Numbered from the stretch's first letter, positions 52,367-63,000 are shown. The stretch: 64,000 bases of DNA from Aurantibacter_A sp965215845 (GCA_965215845.1 CBDCEL010000003.1:1195613-1259612); one strand, 5' to 3'. Notes: a model not told the origin generated them from the letters alone. A program made the numbers and translations.

Positions 52367-52972
52367 CTATTTATATGGTCTCAACTTTCCAGAAAGCCCT
52401 CTATATCTTAAATACTTGTAATAAGTAGCTCTGGAAATATCCAAGCGTTCACATATTTCTTTAACCGTAAGCTTTCCCTCATTGAAATATTCCTCACAAA
52501 GTACAGCTTTTTGTTGGTTTTTCTTACTAATGCCTTTTGGTGCGCCCAAAATTTTTCCACGACGCCTAGCCGATTCTAAACCTGCTTTGGTTCGTTCGAT
52601 GATGATATCTCTTTCTAATTGTGCCAAAGCTGCGAAGATGTTGATGATAAATTCTGAATGCGAGGATTTATCGGTTGTATCTATGAAGGGCTCTGTGATG
52701 CTCTTGAATTTCACACCTTTTTCTTCGAGTTCGGTAATTAGCTTGGTAAAATGAATTAGGCTTCTAGCCAGCCTGTCCAATTTCCAAACTACTATGGTAT
52801 CACCTTCTCTTACATAGTTTAAAAGCTTACTAAGATTTTTCCGTTCTTCTTTAGTGCTGGAAACCTTATCAGTATAAATGTTCTTTTCTTTGATCCCTTC
52901 TTTTAAAAAAGCATCAATCTGTAGATCCAAATTCTGTTCGTTGGTACTTACGCGTGCATATCCAAATATCAT
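52367..52972 (-). CDS. serine recombinase (resolvase/invertase family)
   Basis: 201 aa. The catalytic domain starts MIFGYARVSTNEQNLDLQ with nucleophile Ser10, then the arginine motif WKLDRLARSL and ALAQLERDIIIERTKAGL. A C-terminal helix-turn-helix (LTVKEICERLDISRATYYKYLR) binds DNA. The length is normal and all key residues are present, so it should be active as a resolvase or invertase. It stands alone at the upstream end of the cassette-like array and may be unrelated to it. The left long repeat (52973-53090) reaches its start codon. Confidence 0.9.
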   Translation of the reverse strand: MIFGYARVSTNEQNLDLQIDAFLKEGIKEKNIYTDKVSSTKEERKNLSKLLNYVREGDTIVVWKLDRLARSLIHFTKLITELEEKGVKFKSITEPFIDTTDKSSHSEFIINIFAALAQLERDIIIERTKAGLESARRRGKILGAPKGISKKNQQKAVLCEEYFNEGKLTVKEICERLDISRATYYKYLRYRGLSGKLRPYK

Positions 52973-53090
52973 GACCTTAAAGTTTAATTAAAGGTCAAAA
53001 TAGAAACGAATTAATTAGTACGGAGAAATGAACTTTGCGAGAGTAGTGGATATGAAAAACTCCGAAAGTTCACCAAAACGGTAAATTGTC
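52973..53090. repeat. left copy of a diverged 118-bp direct repeat
   Basis: Shares CTTAAAGTTTAAT, TTAATTAGT and AAAGTTCACCAAAA in the same order and spacing with 54236-54354. The pair flanks the 53202-54083 gene. Roughly two thirds of positions agree by eye. It contains the upstream region of the serine recombinase. Confidence 0.6.
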
Positions 53091-53102
53091 TACACTTCCA
53101 AC

Positions 53103-53127
53103 AAAAAACCCCGGGTGGCCCCAGGGT
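53103..53127 (-). terminator. intrinsic terminator of the 53.2-54.1 kb gene
   Basis: Minus strand ACCCTGGGG-CCA-CCCGGGGT stem (8 bp with one wobble), followed by T6. Very GC-rich for this region. Confidence 0.85.
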
Positions 53128-53201
53128 CTTCTTCATTAGAACTAACAACAACGTCGTCAATCAAAATAAGCTTTACCACAGCGTTTTGCAGTTAGCTTCT
53201 T

Positions 53202-54083
53202 CTAGCGGGTTACGGTGCCTATTGGAAAACTTCCCGATACATTGCTCCCTATCTCCTGAACGCCCATAGCGTCTGTAGGGATCATACCTGCCAGGGGTTT
53301 TAGGGTAAAAGGTGCCGGACTGTTATCTGGAAAAGGTTCTACACTAATCACCGCCGTGGTTCCCCTTAGGTCTGTTGGGAAGACCAAGCCCGTAGGCGCA
53401 TTCACCAAGAAATCCTCGCCGGGATAAGCCGGCCCCGGATTGGCCCCACTAAATGGGGCAGCCTCATCTGAACCAGTCACTTCAGTAAACGTACCTGTGG
53501 TCACCGGAACCCCGTCTATCACTGCCCAACCTTCGTATTTCCAGCCAGGCTCCAAACTTGGGAGCGCCAAGCCAGCCACGGGAGCCCCTGAACTATTGTC
53601 TAAAAACCAGATACCACTATTGGTCTCCCCTGGAGCTCCGGTACCCGTGGGCGCGGCCAGGATAAACCGCCCGAAAATCGCATCAAAACTGGCGGCTACG
53701 GTTCCAGTGCCCAAACTGGCACTATTTCCGTTAAAATCGCCCACCAACAGTTTGGTGGCTGCCGGATCTGGGTCCGGATCCGGGTTAGGCTCTATAGAGA
53801 GCACAAAACTCGTAGCGCTTTCGAGCATTTCGCGGTTTATTTCAAAGCTGCTTTCAGATAGGTTTCCGCCGGCATCAACCGAAAAGGTGCCTGTAGAAAC
53901 GGGAGCCCCATCTACAATTATCCAACCTTCATATAAAAAATCGGCTCCCAGATCCTCCAAGCCCGCAATGTTTATCTCTAAATTGGCCGAAGTGGGTTGT
54001 GGGTTATCATCATCGTCATTACTACACGATAGCCCAAGCAATGCAATTACCGCCAACATCAAAAATTTGTTTGTATTCATCAT
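53202..54083 (-). CDS. lipoprotein with two anti-sigma-like repeats
   Basis: 293 aa. Lipobox at LLGLSCSNDDDDN. The mature part has two related domains: YEGWIIVDGAPVSTGTF (about residues 51-67) and YEGWAVIDGVPVTTGTF (about 184-200), each followed by a strand ending in a VISVEP or VLSIEP motif. The pattern resembles the C-terminal domain of RskA-type anti-sigma proteins, here used as a surface lipoprotein. No sigma factor is nearby. It has its own terminator and lies between the two long direct repeats. Confidence 0.6.
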   Translation of the reverse strand: MMNTNKFLMLAVIALLGLSCSNDDDDNPQPTSANLEINIAGLEDLGADFLYEGWIIVDGAPVSTGTFSVDAGGNLSESSFEINREMLESATSFVLSIEPNPDPDPDPAATKLLVGDFNGNSASLGTGTVAASFDAIFGRFILAAPTGTGAPGETNSGIWFLDNSSGAPVAGLALPSLEPGWKYEGWAVIDGVPVTTGTFTEVTGSDEAAPFSGANPGPAYPGEDFLVNAPTGLVFPTDLRGTTAVISVEPFPDNSPAPFTLKPLAGMIPTDAMGVQEIGSNVSGSFPIGTVTR

Positions 54084-54235
54084 TTTGTTTTTGATGACAA
54101 ACTAACTCTAGGACTATCCCATACCCATCACAAAAACTTCAAATTTCATAGATTGGATCGTGAACTTTTTGTGATCTCAAAATTGAAAAAAATCAAAAAC
54201 CTGGCATACCCTGTCGAACACATACAACATAGCAC

Positions 54236-54354
54236 GATCTTAAAGTTTAATGACAAGGTCTTCGTAGAGGCAATTTAATTAGTGCTGGAAATGAATTTAA
54301 AAGGAATGATGAATGGGTAGGATGCCAAAAGTTCACCAAAATGGTGGATTATGC
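54236..54354. repeat. right copy of the diverged direct repeat
   Basis: See 52973-53090. This copy lies upstream of the two-domain lipoprotein, in a 526-bp gap (54084-54609) that otherwise holds only A+T-rich sequence and the -7 box of the AraC gene. Confidence 0.6.
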
Positions 54355-54573
54355 AAACTACATGTGTCCCATAAAAAGTAAAACACCAAAACCACTAAAA
54401 AAACTAAGAATGGGACCTTGGCAAAAGAAAAATGGAATTGCCGCAACTACGCCTTAAAATGGCTGTTATATGGCACTAAGTCTTCTAAACTTATATGCTC
54501 ATCTACCTAGTTATCCAAAAACTTATCTTTCAGAACTGATCTTTTCTTCAATCTATGTTCTATAACTAAAGGT

Positions 54574-54581
54574 TATTTTTG
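54574..54581 (+). promoter_or_regulatory. -7 box ahead of the AraC-type gene
   Basis: TATTTTTG fits TAnnTTTG, 29 bp before the ATG; no clear -33 element. Confidence 0.45.
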
Positions 54582-54609
54582 TTTTGGATTTTGTGCCCAA
54601 GGATAAATC

Positions 54610-55635
54610 ATGCAACATAGTTTGGTTTTTTATATACTGATGCTCTTAGGTTTCTTTAATGGCCTAGTTGTAAGTCTGTTCATTTTCATAAAAATAAAGT
54701 CCGACACCTTTTTGAAACTGATGGCTTTGGGCGTTTTTCTTTTTTCCTTAACTATCCTAAGAGAATTTCTCTACGTTTTTGAAGATGATATAGAATTGGA
54801 TTTTTTTATACAACAATTCTTTTGTTTTAAGCTTTTGACTGTTGCTATAGTCATAATAGCTTATGACAAGGTGTCTTCCTCTGAAAAAAAGGATAAAACC
54901 CTCCTACTACTTCCCGGGTTATTGGAGTTTTTACTACTAAGTGCTATTTCTTTAGGCTGGGTTGGTTGGGGAGATACGCTGTCCGACACTATGTTCATTG
55001 CAGTTGATTGCATTTCATTCTTTTGGATTCTCCATGAGCATAATAAAAGAAAGGATAAACAAATTAAACAAAGGCAAAAGCTCAGGTTTTTATCCCTTTT
55101 CGTTCTTGGATTTATGTTGATCTTTTTGACCAGGGCAATTCAGCTTTTCGCCATACTTTTTGAATCAAACGGATTGTACGAGTTCCATTTTTTGTTTAGG
55201 ATAATGGCTATTGGCATTATTATATATATGATTTCAATCTATTTGATTATTTTTTATTCAAGACATGGTAATCGCAAGGTGGGTAATGTTTCTTCAATAA
55301 AACCCCAAAGCAAGAGATTGCTTGAAAAGCTTAAAGAAGACCAAAAATACTTGGATCAGAACATCACTTTAGAAAGGTTATCCTACTACTACGGACTAGA
55401 TTCAAAAACCTTGTCCGCCACCATTCGAGAACATGAGAACCGCAGCTTTAATGATTATATTAATTCGCTACGTTTAAAGCATTTCATGTCCTTATTAGAA
55501 AAATCTGAACATGAGAAATATACGCTTATGGCCTTGGCAGAAAAATCAGGATTCAATTCAAAGGCAACCTTCAACCGGGTTTTTAAAAATAAGTTTGGGG
55601 TTTCTCCCTCCTTATACATTGCGGAGAATCATTAA
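54610..55635 (+). CDS. membrane-anchored AraC-family regulator
   Basis: 341 aa. Residues 1-225 contain about seven hydrophobic helices (LVFYILMLLGFFNGLVVSLFIF, FLKLMALGVFLFSLTILREF, IGIIIYMISIYLIIF). The C-terminal 100 residues form a double helix-turn-helix of the AraC type (TLERLSYYYGLDSKTLSATI; TLMALAEKSGFNSKATFNRVFKNKFGVSPSLY). The membrane part likely senses a signal and the tail binds DNA, a design frequent in Flavobacteriia. The Ntn-hydrolase gene starts 178 bp downstream on the same strand and is a natural candidate target. Confidence 0.85.
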   Translation: MQHSLVFYILMLLGFFNGLVVSLFIFIKIKSDTFLKLMALGVFLFSLTILREFLYVFEDDIELDFFIQQFFCFKLLTVAIVIIAYDKVSSSEKKDKTLLLLPGLLEFLLLSAISLGWVGWGDTLSDTMFIAVDCISFFWILHEHNKRKDKQIKQRQKLRFLSLFVLGFMLIFLTRAIQLFAILFESNGLYEFHFLFRIMAIGIIIYMISIYLIIFYSRHGNRKVGNVSSIKPQSKRLLEKLKEDQKYLDQNITLERLSYYYGLDSKTLSATIREHENRSFNDYINSLRLKHFMSLLEKSEHEKYTLMALAEKSGFNSKATFNRVFKNKFGVSPSLYIAENH

Positions 55636-55813
55636 GTCCACAATTCATCGTTGTGTCATTGGACAGCTTGCCAGTTGTTATTGTCCCACTAACCTCACAT
55701 AAAAGGGTATCAAATTCTACATATGATACTATTGCATCGCCAAAAGGCACTGGCGAAACCTATGATTTCACCATCTTGCACCAATCGATTAACAAGCACT
55801 CGAAATAGGTGTC

Positions 55814-57565
55814 ATGAAGAATGTAAGAGTCATAATCATTGTTTTCTATTTTTTGCTTTTGAGCCCAGAGACCTCATGGTCTTGCACTATTTTTAGTGCA
55901 AAAGACACCAAGGGTAATATCTGGTTCGGAAATAATGAGGATTTCAGCTTCAGTTTTAAAAACTATATCAATATTTTTCCGAAAACCTCGAACACCAAGT
56001 TTGGTTATTATACTTTCTCTAGGGACACGCCAAAGAATGGAGAGAATAATATGATTGCCGGCGGAATGAATGAGGCAGGCCTAGCCTACGATCTCAATCA
56101 AATAGCGCTGTACCCTGTAAAGGAAATGTACAAGAAGAAAGAATTTCATTCGGGCGACCATGCTATTCTTTCCCATATTCTAGCAAATTTCCATACGGTG
56201 GAAGAAGTTGTAGAGTTCTTCGATGAGTATTGGTTTCATTTTGGTTTTAGGAATGCACAGATGCATGTAGCCGATAGAAAAGGACATTTCGCCATGATAA
56301 GTCCGACCGGGAACAGAATTCTAACCGATAAACCTTTTCAGGTATCTACAAATTTTGATATTTGCAGCAATGCCGATGGTTCATCTTGTACCCGTTTCCC
56401 GGTTGCAACTCAAATCTTGAGCGCAAGGGAACCCAACCTCGAAAGTTTTACCGAGATATGCCGAAAAACAGCCGTCAAAGGATCCAGCACAACTGTCTAT
56501 TCAAATGTCAATAATTTGAGTACTGGGGAAGTAACTATTTTTTTCGGGGGCGACTATTCAAATCCATACCAGAGCAATATCAAAAAGCTCTTGGAAAAGG
56601 GTAGGACTTCACTACTATTAGTCGATTTGTTCCCGGATGGTGCTATTTCGAAATTGTATGAAGCTATTATCAAACAAGGTGAAAGAAAGGCATTTGAGCT
56701 TTATAAGAATTTGAATTTGTCAAATGACCAAAAATCGTTTTTACTACCCAACATAGTATATTATTTTACCCGGGAAACACGTCACATTGCTGTCTATCCT
56801 TTTTTAAATGAGTATCTAAAATTTAACGATAATGATATCGACCTGTGGTTGATAAAGGCAGTCTATGAGTCTCAAAATAATGACCTGAAAAAAGCTTATG
56901 AAACCATACGCGAATTCAATCAAACGCACCCAGACCATAAGAGTTGGGCGGATGATATATGGGATAGAATCAACTCTGTTTATCCTAGAGAGGCAAACTT
57001 TACCGTTACCTTAGATGGTTATCAAAACGCAAAAAGTGTATGGCTTAAGTCATTGCCGTTTAGTGGTACAATTTATCCAATAGCTAACTTGGCTTTTTTG
57101 AAAAAACGGAACGGAAGGTGGGAAAGTGAGTTTAAACTTGATGAAGGCATATATAATTACTCTTTTATAGTGGACGGCAAAGAGGTTCTGGATAACGGAA
57201 CAGAGATAAACGAGGTTGTCGACCTTACGGGAAGTAAAAAAAAGTGCCATCAGAAATGTGTAGGGTTCAGCACTGAAACATATAAATTGACTTTAAAGGT
57301 AAAAGTGCCTAACAAAGAGGATATGATATATGTTGTGGGTAATCAGGAATCCATTTTTCAGGTCCCTGTGATAATGCTAAAAAAAATATCCGAATATGAA
57401 AGAATGATCACGGTTCATGTACAATACCCTGCCTCGTTCGAATTCGTAACGGGAGCTTCTGAAAAGCAAGGGATAGTCAAAGGTTTTGAGAATACCAAAT
57501 CGCTGGTGGTCAATTCTGGCCAGGACCTTTACGAATATGAAATAGTCGGTTGGAAAGAGGAATAA
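55814..57565 (+). CDS. secreted Ntn-type amide hydrolase with carbohydrate-binding-like tail
   Basis: 583 aa. A signal peptide leads directly to Cys24 (TSWSCTIFSAKD), which would become the N-terminal nucleophile after cleavage, as in choloylglycine/linear-amide hydrolases; IWFGNNEDF and MIAGGMNEAGLAYDLNQ are family motifs. About 395-480 resembles an AMPK/CBM48-like glycogen-binding module (FTVTLDGYQNAKSVWL; YNYSFIVDGKEVLDNG). The middle has TPR-like helices. The substrate is unknown. Confidence 0.72.
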   Translation: MKNVRVIIIVFYFLLLSPETSWSCTIFSAKDTKGNIWFGNNEDFSFSFKNYINIFPKTSNTKFGYYTFSRDTPKNGENNMIAGGMNEAGLAYDLNQIALYPVKEMYKKKEFHSGDHAILSHILANFHTVEEVVEFFDEYWFHFGFRNAQMHVADRKGHFAMISPTGNRILTDKPFQVSTNFDICSNADGSSCTRFPVATQILSAREPNLESFTEICRKTAVKGSSTTVYSNVNNLSTGEVTIFFGGDYSNPYQSNIKKLLEKGRTSLLLVDLFPDGAISKLYEAIIKQGERKAFELYKNLNLSNDQKSFLLPNIVYYFTRETRHIAVYPFLNEYLKFNDNDIDLWLIKAVYESQNNDLKKAYETIREFNQTHPDHKSWADDIWDRINSVYPREANFTVTLDGYQNAKSVWLKSLPFSGTIYPIANLAFLKKRNGRWESEFKLDEGIYNYSFIVDGKEVLDNGTEINEVVDLTGSKKKCHQKCVGFSTETYKLTLKVKVPNKEDMIYVVGNQESIFQVPVIMLKKISEYERMITVHVQYPASFEFVTGASEKQGIVKGFENTKSLVVNSGQDLYEYEIVGWKEE

Positions 57566-57925
57566 TCGTGTGAAAGAAGATACTAACTCTAATCTTGTAA
57601 AACCAACGCTTTTTATCTTTAATCACCAGAATTGAGAAAATACACGGAGCATACCTAATCCCACCTTTGATCAAACTTTTAGATAGGTTTTAAAAGTTCA
57701 AATTCCATGCCTTTTAGTGAACTTTCATTTTAACCCTGAAAGTCTAAAGAAATGGTCAATTATCATGACTGTTGGAAAGGGCCAAAAACGATACAATCAA
57801 AGAATAGGGCCCTCCTTATTCAGATACCATTTTACAATGCTACCCAAGCATCAAACTCATGGTAGATAAGGATAATTTTTAATATCTTAGGTACGATAAA
57901 AGGTCTTGGAATTCAGCCAGATAAC
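57566..57925. other. 360-bp gap, no gene seen
   Basis: Contains repeat A (57657-57706) and A+T-rich sequence. No clear TAnnTTTG box precedes the 57926 gene. Confidence 0.5.
57657..57706 (+). repeat. repeat A, partner of 59741-59792
   Basis: Shares CACCTTT-ATCAAACTTTT, then a GGTTT-AAAAGTTCAAA stretch, with repeat B. The AAACTTTT and AAAAGTTC segments form a hairpin of 7 bp. The last part resembles the start of the array motif (AAAGTTCAAAT). Confidence 0.6.
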
Positions 57926-59506
57926 ATGAAAAAAAGAGTAGTCGCCGGGATTGTTTCCATACTTTGCTGTGGGTCTTGCGTTCAAAAGCAGCATACCGGC
58001 ATTACCCAAGCCATTATTAGAAAGTATCAAGACACAACCATTAAAGTCTATGAGCCCTATACTGTACTCAAGTTGCCAATACTAGAGGGAACGGTGGTCT
58101 GGAATCCCGGTGTACTGGAACCCGGCCCGGAGGGAAGGATGTTCGTGGCTAATATGACCGGTGAAATCTATAGCCTTCTGGATACCGATGGTGATGGCAT
58201 TGAAGATACGGCAAAGGAATTCTGCGATGTTAAAAAGGATGGATTTCGCACGCCTTCGGGGATGGTATTCAAGGGATGGGACCTTTATGTAGGATTGCCT
58301 CAGCAGATACGTGTTTATAGGGACCTAGATCGTGATTTTGTAGCCGATACCAGCTTTGTATATTTTGATCAGATCCCTTTTAGTGATCATCCCTATGAGT
58401 ATACCTCCGGCTTACGATTTGATTCAGAAGGCTGGATGCACATTGCCCTCACTACGGATTCATGGAACGCGGGCGCAAGCCCAGACCCCAATAAATACCG
58501 GGGCGCAATTCTGAAAATATCCCCTGATGGAAAAAAGGCCAGCACCCTTGCAACCGGGATTCGTTCGGTACACGGGATGTCCTTTAACAGTCACGGGCAG
58601 CTGTTTTTTGCCGACAATCAAGGCGGACAAAACCCGGTGGAAGAACTACATCTACTTCGAGAAGGGCGTTTCTATGGCCATAATACCAACAAGTATGGCG
58701 ATTCTGAAGCAACACCCGCCATAGGCATATTCCGTTCGGAAATCGCTCCGGCAGAAATGGAATTCCAGTCGGTAGACGGGCAGGAATTCTTGTATGCATC
58801 ATTGTACGGGCCCGGTGAGTACTGGGAAAGAGGGGCAGTAGCCCGGATCCAAATAACAGCCGAAAAAGACAGCTTGTATGTTGAAGAAGAGTTGCTTGCA
58901 GACTTGCCCAAAGCAACCGGTCTGGCGTTTGCGGATAATGGCGACCTGTATGTCTCCAGAATGGGGCGGACAGATTACTGGTACTTTGCCACTAATGAGC
59001 CTGATGGGGCCATTTATCGCTTTATCAGAAGCCCCTCGGTCGAACCAGCCAGCAGACCATCAGAAGTCGACCTAACCCTTACTCCCAAAGGTAGTAATAT
59101 ACAGCAAGGCAAATTGTTGTTCGCCAGTTTAGGTTGTGCTTCCTGTCATGGAATAGATGGGAAAACGGAGTTGCTTGGTCCAAACCTTAGGAATATCGGG
59201 GAGGTTTACGGCAAAGAAGAATTGCTCGAGGAGATTACTTACCCCTCCAAACGAATGAAACCAGGTACCTTTGCGACACGGATTTCGACAGTGACCGATG
59301 AGGTATTCCTCGGACGCGTTATTACCCAAGACGAAGAAGCCGTTCACATGATGCTTATTGGCAACATGATCAAAAAAATACCGACTAAGGACATTGTTTC
59401 GAGCGTTTCAGTAACAGAGTCTATGATGTACAAAGGGCTGCTGAACGGATTGAATGATGCAGAAATAGATGCACTACTTGATTATCTTATAGTGCCTGGA
59501 CAATAA
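57926..59506 (+). CDS. propeller-cytochrome c protein (PVC-type haem protein)
   Basis: 526 aa. Lipoprotein-like signal (GIVSILCCGSCVQKQ). Residues about 45-370 form a glucose/sorbosone-dehydrogenase-like propeller (PEGRMFVANMTGEIYSLLDTD, GLRFDSEGWMHIALTTDSWN, FADNQGGQNPVEELHLL). A c-type haem domain follows with CASCH at 404-408 and a probable Met ligand near RMKPGTFA. It is related in design to the protein at 33426-36419 but lacks HEAT repeats. It should pass electrons from sugar or alcohol oxidation to the envelope. Confidence 0.82.
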   Translation: MKKRVVAGIVSILCCGSCVQKQHTGITQAIIRKYQDTTIKVYEPYTVLKLPILEGTVVWNPGVLEPGPEGRMFVANMTGEIYSLLDTDGDGIEDTAKEFCDVKKDGFRTPSGMVFKGWDLYVGLPQQIRVYRDLDRDFVADTSFVYFDQIPFSDHPYEYTSGLRFDSEGWMHIALTTDSWNAGASPDPNKYRGAILKISPDGKKASTLATGIRSVHGMSFNSHGQLFFADNQGGQNPVEELHLLREGRFYGHNTNKYGDSEATPAIGIFRSEIAPAEMEFQSVDGQEFLYASLYGPGEYWERGAVARIQITAEKDSLYVEEELLADLPKATGLAFADNGDLYVSRMGRTDYWYFATNEPDGAIYRFIRSPSVEPASRPSEVDLTLTPKGSNIQQGKLLFASLGCASCHGIDGKTELLGPNLRNIGEVYGKEELLEEITYPSKRMKPGTFATRISTVTDEVFLGRVITQDEEAVHMMLIGNMIKKIPTKDIVSSVSVTESMMYKGLLNGLNDAEIDALLDYLIVPGQ

Positions 59507-60054
59507 AATATGCTTGCCGTTCAAAACAGATAATTTTTCAAACGCTGTCATTCTCGTATTCTGCAGTTAAGGATTGTAGAGGATCTTGTACCGCCTTAAC
59601 CATCGGAGAGGTTCTTTTAGAATATAACTGCAATATATGTACGTTTTACGCTGAAAACCTAAGTGTTGAAACCGATTATTTGTGATGCGGTCATTTCTTA
59701 AATCAGAGTATCGAGACTGCCTATCAACTAGAGAGCGAATAATGCCACCTTTAATCAAACTTTTTTGATTGGTTTCAAAAGTTCAAACCTCCTTACCCAT
59801 CCCTAAACTTCCCGGATATTTTTAGAAACCTCGATTTTAGTAACCCTAAACGGTCCTTGATTTTACCTTTAAAATCCATTTTTAACCGTTGCTATATTTA
59901 GGAACACTTACAGAATTGAATTGAGTTTGATGTAAATGTCTTTCTGGAGGAGCCTTATTGATAATTTTTCTAATTTATGCCTTATTTCTCTTACAAGTAC
60001 TTATTTCACTATCTTTAGTTGTATTCCCCTTTGCATAATTCATTTCTTAATAAA
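59507..60054. other. 548-bp gap, no gene seen
   Basis: Contains repeat B (59741-59792). Both strands carry only short frames with frequent stops. An A+T-rich stretch just before 60055 probably holds the promoter of the large secreted protein, without a clear consensus. Confidence 0.5.
59741..59792 (+). repeat. repeat B, partner of 57657-57706
   Basis: See repeat A. Here the hairpin loop is TTGATTGGTTTC. The pair lies in the two intergenic gaps downstream of the 55814 and 57926 genes, in the same orientation. Confidence 0.6.
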
Positions 60055-63000
60055 ATGAAACTCAATTCCAATTCAAACTATTTGGTCGACCTTTATTTCA
60101 TTGGTAATATCTTTTGCACTATCCCATTGAGGCAATCCAATGTGTCAATATTAGGGAGTATATTATTTCTATTGCTCTGCACCGTAAGCCATGCCCAGAT
60201 TAATGGCGAGATTATCGCAAGAATTTCTCCGGTTGAAGAGCCCGAATTGAGAAAAAATTGGGATGGATGGTCTTCTTCCAATGCAAAGCCCGTTCAGGTA
60301 GGTTTGTTGATGGCAGTACCAAACGATAATAAAAGTATTACAGATGAGAATCTAGTTGACTTGAGGTTGAGAAATGTGTTAGATGAAGATAGATGTGTTG
60401 AGGCAGCATTTGAGGTTACTGGTTACTGGCATGAAAGAAATACCGATGGCAAGAAAGTGATTAAATGGTTGCTCGTTCATTTTCAGGCAATACCGCCGCA
60501 TATGATGGAGTCTAATAATCCATTTCCTATTAACAAAATAGCTTATGAAGTAATAAGACTTGATACGAATAATCCGGGAAACGATTGTGGTACTAGCCAA
60601 CCATATGTCAAAAATGTTATGAAATGTAAATCACCTTGTGAAAATGGAGCAAACGGAAATAACTTTTTAGCTAAATGTGAACTAGATCAAAATGGAAATT
60701 TTGTAGCTATTCAAATCAATACGGGCAGATTAAAAGCGAGTTTATTGCCCAATAATCATATTGTCAACAATTTAAGACTTGTTAAAGGGAATAATGATCG
60801 AAGAATCTTTAATAATGTGCGCATTAATTCACCTGAATTTTCCATTGGAGGTAATTACGTTGCCGCAAATAGACAGATTGTAGATTATTGTATTGAGTTC
60901 AACAGTCCCGTTTACACAAGAATACGTAGTACTCAGAGGTTACAATCCGACGTCACTGGTACTCCGGAAGATGTAGTTGAAATTGACGTTACGCATCATT
61001 ACTATCGAAGCAAACCGTTCATAAAGTTTGATGTTACATATACCTGGCTTAGTGATAATTTAAATTTAAGGATGAGAGACTTTGATCTAGTTTCAACTTT
61101 GGATCCCATGTTTCGCAATCAAAGACCCCGTGTTGTTATTGGTCGTTTTAATCAACCCAAAATCAATTGTGAAGATTTTGATTGTGACATTCAAGATGAA
61201 TATTACGCCAATCAAAGGAATGTTAATGAGATTGATTTTGGTAATGACCCTTCGACTAATTCGCTTACCACCGGGAAATTGAAAGGATGGATTAATCTCT
61301 TTGAAAATGATTTGAATTTTAATATCCTATTGTCTGCCAAAAATATGTGGCAAGAGTTTCCAAAAGGATTTGAGTTTAATAGAATTTCTGGCCAACTCAG
61401 ATTTCGTATCCTCGGAGCAAATGTGGATGTGCTGTCATTTCAGCCTGAAAATTATTTGGGTCAGGAATACTTAAACTTTTCAACAGGATACTTCAGAGTT
61501 CACCGAGAACGACCAGATGACATACCATGCCATACAGATGATTTTCATGAATTTAAATACAAAATGGACGGTAATAACTGTATAGACTGTGAGGGTAATA
61601 GCTTCAGATATAGCGGAGAAGGTGTGGCCAAAACCCATGAGGTCATGCTTCACCTAGATTTGCCCCAAGCAAGACGGGAAATACGTCATTCACTACTGCA
61701 ACATCCATTATTGTTTAGACAAAGACCAAGGGAGTTTGAAAATCGATCTAGTACAATCTTCGGATTTAAACTACCTTCAATAAGATTGGCTGAAGAGTAT
61801 GATTATTACGATTATATAGAACAAAAGATTGATGAATTAGGGCAGCTTTTCTGTATGCGTTGGGAGTCCGCAGATTATTATGGAAACTATAGATTTGGCG
61901 CAGCAAGATGGGGTCAACCCGGCTCTTGGAATTATCGGACATACGATGGAACACAATATGGTCTACAGATATTGCCATGGTTATTATATCTAAGGGGAGG
62001 AAAAAGAACTTATTATGAAGAAGCCGTTAATTATAGCAATCATGGCATGGATGTGAGCACAAATCATTTTTCCACTTGGGATCCCATAAAAACGGGTGCG
62101 GATAACATTATCAAAAAAGGGTATCAATCATTGGCAGGCTCATATCCGAACGCATTTAATCCTTCATTTTTAACCAAAGAAACCAAATTGAATTTCTTGG
62201 TTCTATTTCATCACATAACAGGAAATCAACGTGCAAGAAGAACTAGGGTCATGATTGGGAATGGAATGCTCGACCAAGTAGATAAAGCTAGTAGATTTCA
62301 AAATGTAAGAATAAAATGTGATGGAACCGCTGCGTCTTTTGCACTTGGATTAGACGGCACAACAGATATCGACAATGAAGATCCCAATGACGATGATTCA
62401 GGTATAATAATCGGAGGAAGGGAAGTAAATAATCAACTCGTTGCCTGGGCGAATCTTATTCAAGAAAATCGAACCGATAGAAGAGTAGGAATAAATGAAA
62501 GAATTCAGGACTTGGCCTTGAGGAATGAAAATAGCGGAGTAGTTCTTCATCAAGCACCATGGCTGGGTTATACGTTTAGAAGAGATATTACACTTCCGCT
62601 GGAATTTGATGGTGAGACACAATTATATTTAACAGACGGCCTTATTCAACAAGGGATAATACGAAATATTTATGAAAACAACACTTTGATTGAAGACAGA
62701 ATAGAAGAAGTTTTGAGTTATTCAGGGTTTGATGGCACGAGATCGATAGCTTCGATGTATAATTATCGTTTAGGCCCAATGGCTGCTTTTTATTTAAATG
62801 AAAACTGGAATGATATTACACCTACTGAGGCCAGCAATATTGCTGGTATTAATTGGGATATAGCCAATGGAATTGCTGATGCCATTCCTCAAATAGACGC
62901 TAATTTATGCATTAGAAATGATACCGACGATGAATTTACTAGTGAAAGGCAAAAAAGGATGGGTCGAATAAAGCCAAAAATACCAGATTGTGAAGTTAAG

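Noticed and set aside
52367..52972. Serine recombinase as proof of an integron integrase
   Set aside because: Integron integrases are tyrosine recombinases; this gene may be unrelated to the array, so it is listed separately.
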